64,000 nucleotides of DNA, from NCBI RefSeq assembly GCF_963676485.1, contig NZ_OY781114.1, forward strand, positions 3,116,501 to 3,180,500, written 5' to 3'. The notes under the pieces were generated by a model. The model made no database searches. It saw nothing but the letters and a program-made list of their open reading frames with translations, and was not told the origin of the DNA. How positions within the stretch are numbered: the stretch's first letter is position 1; each line of letters begins with the position of its first letter. This document shows positions 38,096-44,433 of this stretch, in pieces. This DNA comes from an uncultured Cohaesibacter sp. GTDB lineage: Bacteria > Pseudomonadota > Alphaproteobacteria > Rhizobiales > Cohaesibacteraceae. The position numbers and the translations under genes are program-made.

Positions 38096-38416
38096 ATGAC
38101 TAAAGGATTTCTGATTACCTTCTTTTCCCAACGGAGCCGCGAGTATGAGGATCGGCCTCTTGCGCGCTGGATCATTGATCAGGCTATGCAGCTGGGTATT
38201 CGTGGTGCAACGCTCTCTACCGCTCAGGAAGGGTTTGGCCATGATGGTCGCTATCATTCCAATGGATATTTCGACATGCAGGATCCGCCGCAGAGATTGA
38301 CCATGGCGGTGACGGCCAGCGAATGTGAGGCGCTTTTTGCGTTGATGAAGGCCAATGAGCTGAAGGTGTTTTTCACCAAGGAAGAAATCGAATTCGGTTT
38401 CACTTCAGAAGATTGA
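38096..38416 (+). CDS. DUF190 family PII-like protein
   Basis: A 106-residue protein. The layout (a beta strand, a helix with R-W-I-I-D-Q-A-M-Q-L-G-I-R-G-A-T, then G-F-G-H-D-G-R-Y-H) matches DUF190, which has the ferredoxin-like fold of PII signalling proteins and probably forms trimers. The ligand is unknown, although fluoride-exporter (crcB) neighbourhoods are common elsewhere. None is seen here, and the next gene is a DUF554 membrane protein. The start is uncertain: the ATG at 38096 has GGGG upstream, and an in-frame ATG at 38078 would add six residues. Confidence 0.75.
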   Translation: MTKGFLITFFSQRSREYEDRPLARWIIDQAMQLGIRGATLSTAQEGFGHDGRYHSNGYFDMQDPPQRLTMAVTASECEALFALMKANELKVFFTKEEIEFGFTSED

Positions 38417-38585
38417 TAAGGAGCCCGGCAAGGCAGATATGCCTTGATTGGTTCGAGGTGAAAATCTATGCGAAGGCAAGTGGGAGGACTTTGCCTTTGC
38501 AGGTGGCTCGCTCTGTCAAGACCCAGTAAATCAATGGCAATTTGAGCCATTTGCAGTGGCAGTTATAAGCCACAAAGGAAAAACA

Positions 38586-39299
38586 ATGATCGGTCCTCTC
38601 ATCAACGGTGCCGCGATTGTGGTTGGCTCCACGGTCGGCGCTTTCATCGGTGCCAAAATCAAAGAGAATGTAAAACAGAATATGCCGATGGTGTTCGGCA
38701 TTGCCTCCATGGGGCTTGGGGTCGCCATGGCGGGCAAGGTTGTGGCATTGGCTCCAGTGGTGCTTGCCCTGATTGTCGGGTCGTTGCTTGGCGAAATTTT
38801 CGACCTTGAAAAATCCATTCACAAAATGTCGATCAAGACCAAGAGCCTGCTCTCCAAGCTGACGCCATCTGACGGGGCACTGCCACAAGAAGAATTCCTC
38901 AATCGGTTTGTGGCGCTGCTCGTGCTGTTTTCCATGAGTGCGACTGGCATCTATGGAGCGATGGTGGAAGGCATGACAGGGGACACGACCCTGCTGGTCG
39001 TCAAGGCCATCCTGGATCTTTTCACGGCCATGATCTTCGCTGCGACCATGGGCTATATCATTGCATTGCTGGCGGTGCCGCAGCTTGTTGTCCAGTCGCT
39101 TTTCTTTTTCGCCTCGGTATTGATCATTCCCCTCACCACGCCGGACATGCTGGCGGACTTCTCGGCCTGTGGTGGCTGCATCATGCTGGCTGTAGGAATG
39201 CGCATTTGTGGTATCAAGCAGTTTCCTGTGGCCAATATGATCCCGGCTCTCTGGATCGTCATGCCGATTTCCTGGGGCTGGGCAATCATTTTTGCCTGA
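38586..39299 (+). CDS. DUF554 family membrane protein
   Basis: A 237-residue protein with six to seven membrane helices. M-I-G-P-L-I-N-G-A-A-I-V-V-G-S-T-V-G-A at the start, G-x-x-L-G-E-I-F-D-L-E at about residue 70, and the C-terminal C-G-G-C-I-M-L-A-V-G-M-R define DUF554 (YdfK-like), of unknown function and perhaps a small-molecule transporter. AAAGGA before the ATG at 38586 rules out the longer in-frame start. It is 170 bases after the DUF190 gene, and the two may form a pair. A terminator follows. Confidence 0.88.
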   Translation: MIGPLINGAAIVVGSTVGAFIGAKIKENVKQNMPMVFGIASMGLGVAMAGKVVALAPVVLALIVGSLLGEIFDLEKSIHKMSIKTKSLLSKLTPSDGALPQEEFLNRFVALLVLFSMSATGIYGAMVEGMTGDTTLLVVKAILDLFTAMIFAATMGYIIALLAVPQLVVQSLFFFASVLIIPLTTPDMLADFSACGGCIMLAVGMRICGIKQFPVANMIPALWIVMPISWGWAIIFA

Positions 39300-39344
39300 G
39301 AGGCGTGCTGCTATATTTGCTTTAGCGACTGATCATTTTGAAGC

Positions 39345-39386
39345 GGGCTGGTGATGCGTGGGAAAGCCGCGTTTGCCAGCCCTTTT
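39345..39386 (+). terminator. Terminator after the DUF554 gene
   Basis: GGGCTGG pairs with CCAGCCC across a 24-base loop that can itself fold, then TTTTGTTT. It starts 45 bases after the stop. Confidence 0.7.
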
Positions 39387-39450
39387 GTTTATGTAGAGCG
39401 CAACTGGGAACGGGATTTGCCGTCAGCTTGTGTAAAGCGGTGAGCGAGGG

Positions 39451-39487
39451 AAGCAATCGCTCCTGTGGGGCAGGTTGGTTGCTTTTT
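39451..39487 (+). terminator. Second plus-strand terminator-like hairpin
   Basis: AAGCAA...TTGCTT with an inner CCTG/CAGG stem, followed by TTTT. It is separated from the DUF554 terminator by 65 bases, so it either backs it up or ends a short independent transcript. Confidence 0.45.
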
Positions 39488-39576
39488 TGCTCTCAAGAAT
39501 AGGTGTTTCTTCGAATGCCTGTTTTCGGAAGATGGCATGAGTAGAATGCTCAAAAGCGCACCGCGCTCTTTGTTGA

Positions 39577-39598
39577 AATAATAGCCATGCCTATTATT
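39577..39598. repeat. Perfect 8-bp inverted repeat AATAATAG-N6-CTATTATT
   Basis: A symmetric AT-rich element with spacer CCATGC, 41 bases beyond the end of the candidate small RNA. It could be an operator or a leftover promoter; the minus strand there reads TTGAAT, 16 bases, TATTAT. Confidence 0.5.
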
Positions 39599-39638
39599 TA
39601 TTCAATTCTTGGTAATATTCGGAAAGGCAGAAAGGCAG

Positions 39639-39774
39639 AAAAAAAGCCGGACAAAAGTCCGGCTTATAAAGTTTATTCCGCACAAAAGTGCGGAGCAATC
39701 ACCTTCCAGAGGGGAACAGCTGGCTACAAACATCGTCGCAGGGAGGAGGTTAGCAACGATTATTGCCTTCAGCT
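39639..39774 (-). ncRNA. Candidate AbcR-like trans-acting small RNA
   Basis: Predicted minus-strand RNA of about 136 nt. Stem-loop 1: AUCGUUGC / GCGACGAU (39760-39753 with 39739-39732) presents the loop UAACCUCCUCCCU, complementary to Shine-Dalgarno sequences. A small UUCC/GGAA hairpin then shows CCUCU. Stem-loop 3 is UCCGCAC-UUUU-GUGCGGA (39694-39677). The 3' end is AAGCCGGAC-UUUU-GUCCGGCUU followed by U7, a strong rho-independent terminator. It lies 3' of lsrB on the same strand. In Sinorhizobium and Agrobacterium the AbcR RNAs, which repress ABC-transporter mRNAs with Hfq, are encoded next to this LysR gene. The start point is inferred from the promoter; no sequence search was done. Confidence 0.72.
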
Positions 39775-39780
39775 GAGGCA

Positions 39781-39809
39781 TATATGCCTATTAAATAGAC
39801 GCTTTTCAA
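39781..39809 (-). promoter_or_regulatory. Sigma70-type promoter of the small RNA
   Basis: On the minus strand TTGAAA (39809-39804), 17 bases, CATATA (39786-39781). This predicts transcription starting near 39774, which begins just before the first small-RNA stem. Confidence 0.6.
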
Positions 39810-39830
39810 TGCGCGCATGTGCAGTTCTGT

Positions 39831-39847
39831 TATGCGTCTCATGCATA
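39831..39847 (-). promoter_or_regulatory. LysR-type box upstream of the small RNA promoter
   Basis: TATGCATGAGACGCATA, arms TATGC/GCATA, contains the T-N11-A core of LysR-type sites inside ATGC-N7-GCAT. Its centre is about 65 bases upstream of the predicted start, the usual activator position for LysR regulators. LsrB/VtlR, encoded 80 bases away, is the obvious candidate. Confidence 0.6.
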
Positions 39848-39870
39848 AATGGGCGGGTAAATACATAGAA

Positions 39871-39894
39871 GCCCATGAGCGGTAACTCATGGGC
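39871..39894 (-). terminator. 9-bp hairpin between lsrB and the small RNA
   Basis: GCCCATGAG and CTCATGGGC with a six-base loop, starting 35 bases beyond the lsrB stop. The tail (TTCTATGTATTT) is only partly T-rich, so it may be a weak lsrB terminator. Confidence 0.5.
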
Positions 39895-39928
39895 GCACTA
39901 TATTTTCCAAAAAAGCGGCAGTTGAGGC

Positions 39929-40819
39929 TTAATAATGCCAGCTGGCTGCTTTTGACAGCAGAAAATCGCGAACGGCATTAATGCGCATAGAATTCCGTAG
40001 CTCCGCAGCATACACAAAATAGGTCTCGAAACTCGGCATTTCCACACTTGGAAGCAACTGAATCATCTCATCGCGGGGGTGAACTACGTAATCGGGCAGA
40101 ATCGCAATGCCAGCCCCGCGCATAACCGCATGGCGGATACCCAGAAGGTTGTTCACCTTCAGCGCCATCTGGCGCTTCTTGCCCGGAGGCATCTGGGCTG
40201 TTTCGAGCCAGTTGACGTCCTTGAGATAGTTGGGATGATTGTCGCCAAAGCAAATGAGCCGATGCTGCTCCAGTTCATCCATGGAACGGGGCTGGCTGAA
40301 TTTCTTGAGATAGCTGGCTGAGGCGTACATATGGAAGTGCACGGTGAAAAGCTTGCGCTGAATAAGATCGGGCTGTGTTGGCTGGTGCAGCCGGATGGCC
40401 ACGTCGGCCTGCCGCATGCCCAGATCGAGATCCTCATTCTCGAGCAAGAGCGTAAGGGCAATGCCGGGATAGAGCTCCATGAACTCGGCCAAATGCGAGG
40501 TCAACCAGGCCGATCCAAGGCCCACCGTCGTGGTGACGCGCAATTCGCCGGTTGGCTTTTCCTTGGAGTCGGTCAAATGGGTGCGCACCGTTTCCAGCTT
40601 CATGAGCACATCATGGGCGGTGCGGTAAAGAAGTTCGCCTTGTTCTGTGAGAATAAGACCGCGTGCGTGGCGATGGAATAGCGTGACCCCGAGGTCCGAT
40701 TCCAGAGCGCTAACCTGTCGGGAAATCGCGGATTGGCTCATATGCAGTTTGTCGCCGGCGTGCGTAAAGCTACCAGCGTCGGCGGCCGCATGAAATATGC
40801 GTAGTTTGTCCCAATCCAT
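39929..40819 (-). CDS. lsrB: LysR-family regulator LsrB/VtlR
   Basis: A 296-residue LysR-type regulator. It opens M-D-W-D-K-L-R-I-F-H-A-A-A-D-A-G-S-F-T-H-A, with the recognition helix in M-S-Q-S-A-I-S-R-Q-V-S-A-L-E. The first 100 residues match rhizobial LsrB and Brucella VtlR almost word for word, and the trxB neighbour is the same. In those species it controls oxidative-stress, sugar-transport and virulence or symbiosis functions and activates the AbcR small RNA. The protein has a single cysteine (C190), so the redox cysteines discussed for S. meliloti LsrB are not all kept. GGAGGAAACT lies before the ATG. A candidate target RNA lies 3' of it. Confidence 0.9.
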   Translation of the reverse strand: MDWDKLRIFHAAADAGSFTHAGDKLHMSQSAISRQVSALESDLGVTLFHRHARGLILTEQGELLYRTAHDVLMKLETVRTHLTDSKEKPTGELRVTTTVGLGSAWLTSHLAEFMELYPGIALTLLLENEDLDLGMRQADVAIRLHQPTQPDLIQRKLFTVHFHMYASASYLKKFSQPRSMDELEQHRLICFGDNHPNYLKDVNWLETAQMPPGKKRQMALKVNNLLGIRHAVMRGAGIAILPDYVVHPRDEMIQLLPSVEMPSFETYFVYAAELRNSMRINAVRDFLLSKAASWHY

Positions 40820-40920
40820 AGTTTCCTCCGGCTGAATTGCGGGTTCTGCAATTCATGCTAATGTCTGATTCTTAACGAGCCTTGACTAGCCGTAGTGGAC
40901 GCCGCCCATGTTATGCGTTT

Positions 40921-40955
40921 GGGCTACGCCAGATATGCGGATTCAAGCGTAGCCC
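40921..40955. repeat. 9-bp inverted repeat between lsrB and trxB
   Basis: GGGCTACGC and GCGTAGCCC with a 17-base spacer, 75 bases beyond the trxB stop and about 100 bases before lsrB. There is no T tract on the minus strand. It may be a weak trxB terminator or an operator for lsrB. Confidence 0.45.
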
Positions 40956-41030
40956 TTAGTCTAATAAGTTTCAAACGCAAAACAAGGTAGCCGGAGGTCT
41001 TAGGTCGTAATTTCTGGGCAAAACCCGTTA

Positions 41031-41975
41031 TTATTCAGCGTCTTCTTGTTCGGCTAGGAACCGTTCGGCTTCCAAAGCGGCCATACAGCCCAAACCGGCA
41101 GCCGTTACGGCCTGTCTATACTTGTCATCCGTGACATCCCCTGCGGCAAAAACGCCCGGAATTGACGTGATTGTCGAATCAGGAGCGGTCCAGATATAGC
41201 CGTTTTCCTTCATTTTCAGCGTGTCCTTGAACAGCTCGACGGCTGGCGCGTGGCCAATGGCGACAAAAATGCCGTCAGCAGTGATGTCGGTAATCTCGCC
41301 GGTTTTGACATTGCGCAGCTTGGCCCCTGTCACGCTTGGCGGGAACCCTTCCTTGCCGGTAAATTCTTCAACCACGGAATCCCAGATGACTTCGATCTTC
41401 GGATTTCTTTCAAGGCGGTTCTGCAAAATCTTCTCGGCGCGGAATTCATCGCGGCGGTGGATGACCGTCACCTTGTTGGCATGGTGCGTAAGATAGAGCG
41501 CTTCTTCCACTGCGGTGTTGCCGCCGCCGATGACCAGCACTTCCTTGCCACGATAGAAGAACCCGTCGCAGGTGGCGCAGGCGGATATGCCGAAGCCCTT
41601 GAATTTCTCTTCGCTTTCCATGCCCAGCCAGCGTGCCTGAGCGCCCGTGGCGATGATGATGCTGTCAGCGGTATAGTCTGCGCCAGAATCTCCCTTTGCC
41701 TTGAAGGGACTGGAAGAGAGGTCCACCTCGGTGATGATGTCCGAAACCAGATTTGTCCCGACATTCTTGGCCTGGGCTTTCATTTGCTCCATCAGCCATG
41801 GGCCCTGAATTTCTTCAGCGAAACCGGGATAGTTTTCCAATTCGGAAGTGATGGTCAACTGACCGCCTTCCTGCATACCGGCAACAAGCGTCGGCTCAAG
41901 CATGGCACGGGCAGCATAAATAGCGGCTGTGTACCCTGCTGGTCCAGAGCCAATGATCAAGACTTTGCTATGCAT
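41031..41975 (-). CDS. trxB: Thioredoxin reductase
   Basis: A 314-residue cytosolic flavoenzyme that reduces thioredoxin with NADPH. FAD motif I-I-G-S-G-P-A-G-Y-T-A-A at residue 6; redox-active disulfide C-A-T-C-D-G-F at about residue 138; NADPH site V-I-G-G-G-N-T-A-V-E-E-A; R-R at about residue 180; and C-terminal G-V-F-A-A-G-D-V-T-D. Length is standard. It sits upstream of lsrB on the same strand, which links the redox regulator with a thiol-redox enzyme. Confidence 0.97.
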   Translation of the reverse strand: MHSKVLIIGSGPAGYTAAIYAARAMLEPTLVAGMQEGGQLTITSELENYPGFAEEIQGPWLMEQMKAQAKNVGTNLVSDIITEVDLSSSPFKAKGDSGADYTADSIIIATGAQARWLGMESEEKFKGFGISACATCDGFFYRGKEVLVIGGGNTAVEEALYLTHHANKVTVIHRRDEFRAEKILQNRLERNPKIEVIWDSVVEEFTGKEGFPPSVTGAKLRNVKTGEITDITADGIFVAIGHAPAVELFKDTLKMKENGYIWTAPDSTITSIPGVFAAGDVTDDKYRQAVTAAGLGCMAALEAERFLAEQEDAE

Positions 41976-42023
41976 CGGATTATCTTTCTTTGATGATGGC
42001 CATGAAAGGGAGGAAACTCCGCT

Positions 42024-43001
42024 TCACAAAGATCCTTCAAGTGGGGTCGGGTTGAGCAGAAGACGGATCTCCTCTGCTATCAGTTCCGTTGAATCTATTG
42101 CGGGCCGTACTCCCGTTTCAAGGGGGGCTGGGAGAAGTTGTACAAAAGGGTGTTGGATGAGCTGATTGATCGTCCGTTTCAGCTTCTTTGGATAGGCATC
42201 CGGCTCGAAAATGTAAACAGGAACTTCGCTCGAGAGGACATCAGAGAGCATGGAATGGGAATCAGCTGTCACAATGATGGCGTCCGCCAGGGCCAGCATC
42301 GCGAAATAGGGATTGTCGCCCTGCTCGTCCCAGATCCAATGCGGTCGTCCAAGCAGAGCCTTCTGCACGGCGGTTTTCAAGTGCGCAGGCGTGCGTCGCG
42401 AAGGCGTGACCATCACAGATACATCCGCAGGCAGATCGTGGCTGAGATAGTGAGCAAGACGCTTTGAGGCTTGCTCTCCGAATTTCTCCTTGGCCGTATC
42501 TCCACCCAAAATAAGAGCCACACGTGGGGCCGGCAGATGCTGCAGGTCTTGTGGGGCCTTGTTTCTGGCTGCGGCCAACCGCTTTTGTGTGATGCGGGTC
42601 GGGCCGGTCAGAGAAACGATTGTATGGGAATCGCGGCGCTTGTCGTGGAAGGGGACCCAGACAAGATCCGCATTAAAGGAGCTGAGGCGTGGATCCTTGA
42701 GAAAAACTGTTATGGTTTGCGGGCTGGCTTTCTTGAGTTTCCTCAGATAGGCCACGGTCCTGCGTCCTGATGCTATGGCAACATCGGGAAAGGGGCCGTG
42801 GATCGGAGAAGCGGGATTTTGGGGATTGTCAGCGGGTGGTATGGGGCCATGAGGCATAAGCCACACCCAGGGCGCTGACGGAGCGACACGGCGTAGCTCA
42901 ATGGAGCCGCCCAATCGTTCGGCAACGCTGAGGCATTGATTCTCGTCGCCAGGTTTGCCATCGCTTAAAACCCAGATTTTCCTGCCTGTTGTGGCTACCA
43001 C
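42024..43001 (-). CDS. ELM1/GtrOC1-family putative nucleoside-diphosphate-sugar epimerase
   Basis: A 325-residue protein of the mitochondrial fission ELM1 family (DUF-type, bacterial homologues also called GtrOC1). It shows W-V-L-S-D-G-K-P-G-D-E-N-Q-C at the start, A-S-G-R-R-T at about residue 77, I-L-G-G-D-T and T-P-S-R-R-T-P in the middle, and V-T-A-D-S-H-S-M-L-S-D near residue 246; the latter part resembles the donor site of GT-B glycosyltransferases. The bacterial role is unknown. A GTG start at 43001 is eight bases after AGGAGA. It is between trxB and divergent lrp, a conserved Rhizobiales order. Confidence 0.85.
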   Translation of the reverse strand: MVATTGRKIWVLSDGKPGDENQCLSVAERLGGSIELRRVAPSAPWVWLMPHGPIPPADNPQNPASPIHGPFPDVAIASGRRTVAYLRKLKKASPQTITVFLKDPRLSSFNADLVWVPFHDKRRDSHTIVSLTGPTRITQKRLAAARNKAPQDLQHLPAPRVALILGGDTAKEKFGEQASKRLAHYLSHDLPADVSVMVTPSRRTPAHLKTAVQKALLGRPHWIWDEQGDNPYFAMLALADAIIVTADSHSMLSDVLSSEVPVYIFEPDAYPKKLKRTINQLIQHPFVQLLPAPLETGVRPAIDSTELIAEEIRLLLNPTPLEGSL

Positions 43002-43147
43002 TTTTGACTCTCCTGGAGGGGGGATCTTTCCAAATAATTCACCGAAACGATGATCTGTGTCCTAAATGGGCACAGAAATATGTCTAAACTTTCCAGATTT
43101 GTCCAATTAGCGCTATGATCGGATGCTCCTGCACGCTATACCTTGGT

Positions 43148-43678
43148 ATGGACAACAGCTCAGGTTTCCATGAGCTTCTCGAAAATAAGAGACCTTTCGC
43201 CTTGAAAGCAAGACTTGATCCAATTGACTGGAAAATCCTGAAAGAGCTTCAGGATGACGGTCGTATCACAAACGTAGAACTGGCGCGCCGCGTTGGTATT
43301 TCTGCGCCCCCCTGCCTGCGCCGCGTTCGCGCGCTGGAAGAAGCCGGAATCATCAAAGGCTATCGCGCCATTGTAGACGAAAAGCAGATCGGCTTTGACG
43401 TTACAGCCATTGCCATGGTCGGACTGCATAGTCAGGCCGAGGCTGATCTGGTTGCCTTTGAAGAGCGTGTCAGAGCATGGCCGCAAGTCCGTGAATGCTA
43501 CATGCTTTCAGGGGATATCGACTTTGTTCTGCGCTGTGTCGCGCCTGATCTGCAGGCTTTTCAGTCTTTCGTCATCAATGAACTGACGTCTGCTCCCAAC
43601 GTGGACAGCGTGCGCACATCTTTGACCATCCGTTTGAGCAAGAACGCGCCGAATGTTCCGATCAATTTGGGTGATTGA
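43148..43678 (+). CDS. Lrp/AsnC-family regulator
   Basis: About 176 residues. The helix-turn-helix lies in L-D-P-I-D-W-K-I-L-K-E-L-Q-D-D-G-R-I-T-N-V-E-L-A-R-R-V-G-I-S, followed by the RAM ligand domain with L-S-G-D-I-D-F-V-L-R-C-V-A-P-D-L. A leucine- or amino acid-responsive regulator is likely. The N-terminal 20 residues are unusual for the family; a TTG at about 43202 would give the standard length. I use the ATG at 43148, while 43115 is the longest option. None has a clear ribosome binding site. It is followed by a strong terminator. Confidence 0.85.
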   Translation: MDNSSGFHELLENKRPFALKARLDPIDWKILKELQDDGRITNVELARRVGISAPPCLRRVRALEEAGIIKGYRAIVDEKQIGFDVTAIAMVGLHSQAEADLVAFEERVRAWPQVRECYMLSGDIDFVLRCVAPDLQAFQSFVINELTSAPNVDSVRTSLTIRLSKNAPNVPINLGD

Positions 43679-43712
43679 GACGATAGAGCAACAAAAATTG
43701 CTTCACGTGTTT

Positions 43713-43751
43713 AAAAAGCGCATGGCGTAGATATCGCCGATGCGCTTTTTT
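43713..43751 (+). terminator. Rho-independent terminator after the Lrp gene
   Basis: AAAAAGCGCATGGCG with CGCCGATGCGCTTTTTT (one bulged G), 7-base loop. Confidence 0.9.
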
Positions 43752-43835
43752 ATTGGCTTTGCCTTGTGTCACTGGGGGAAGCCTCTATTTTTGAAGCTGA
43801 CAGCCCAGTGAGAGGAGACAGGTCTTGAAGACCTG

Positions 43836-44309
43836 TCAGATATATTTGATTTCGAGGATTTCGTAGGACTTCGAGCCACCGGGAGCCGTCACTTCCACAG
43901 AATCTTCAACCTGTTTGCCGATCAGGGCGCGCGCGATCGGGGAGGACAGGGAAATCTTGCCCTTTTTGAGATCCGCTTCGACGTCGCCAACGATCTGATA
44001 GGTTTTCTCTTCTTCCGTGTCTTCGTCAACCATGGTCACCGTGGCGCCAAACTTGATGGTGTTGCCACTCATCTTGGTTACGTCGATGACTTCCGCACGC
44101 GAGAGTTTTTCTTCGAGTTCGGAAATGCGGCCCTCATTCAGGCTCTGCTGTTCCTTTGCTGCGTGATATTCGGCGTTCTCGGACAAGTCGCCATGCGCAC
44201 GCGCTTCGGAGATCGCTGCGATAATCCGCGGGCGTTCTTCGCTGCTGCGCTGTTTCAATTCTTCACTAAGAGCCTGATATCCGGCAGGCGTCATTGGGAT
44301 TTTTTCCAT
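43836..44309 (-). CDS. greA: Transcription elongation factor GreA
   Basis: A 157-residue factor that rescues backtracked RNA polymerase by stimulating transcript cleavage. N-terminal coiled coil with the acidic tip [15 protein letters not shown], which carries the catalytic Asp and Glu, then the C-terminal FKBP-like domain ending [12 protein letters not shown]. The start at 44309 gives the standard [12 protein letters not shown] 10-bp hairpin (43817-43837) overlaps the stop. It lies 82 bases downstream of carB on the same strand. Confidence 0.96.
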   Translation of the reverse strand: MEKIPMTPAGYQALSEELKQRSSEERPRIIAAISEARAHGDLSENAEYHAAKEQQSLNEGRISELEEKLSRAEVIDVTKMSGNTIKFGATVTMVDEDTEEEKTYQIVGDVEADLKKGKISLSSPIARALIGKQVEDSVEVTAPGGSKSYEILEIKYI

Positions 44310-44433
44310 TGCCTTCGGAAAGCCTCCTGTTAACGGGGCACAAGGCCCCACAAAAAAGTTTAGCGTCCCGAGGGTTTCGTGCCCTCGAGACGCACATGAA
44401 TGTTCTTTGCAAGACGGATGTTGGTCTTGCTAA

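Larger units (their letters stand above)
39300..39928. other. Gene-free hairpin-rich region 3' of lsrB
   Basis: No supported protein gene in 630 bases. It holds the DUF554 terminator, a plus-strand hairpin at 39451, an inverted repeat at 39577, and the candidate small RNA with its promoter, LysR-type box and an extra 9-bp hairpin, each listed separately. The 93-codon plus-strand frame at 39587-39868 runs antisense through these structures and is not credible. Confidence 0.6.

Noticed and set aside
39587-39868. 93-codon plus-strand ORF 3' of lsrB
   Set aside because: It runs antisense through three hairpins and the predicted small RNA; the peptide is Cys/Arg-rich without a family and has no good ribosome binding site.
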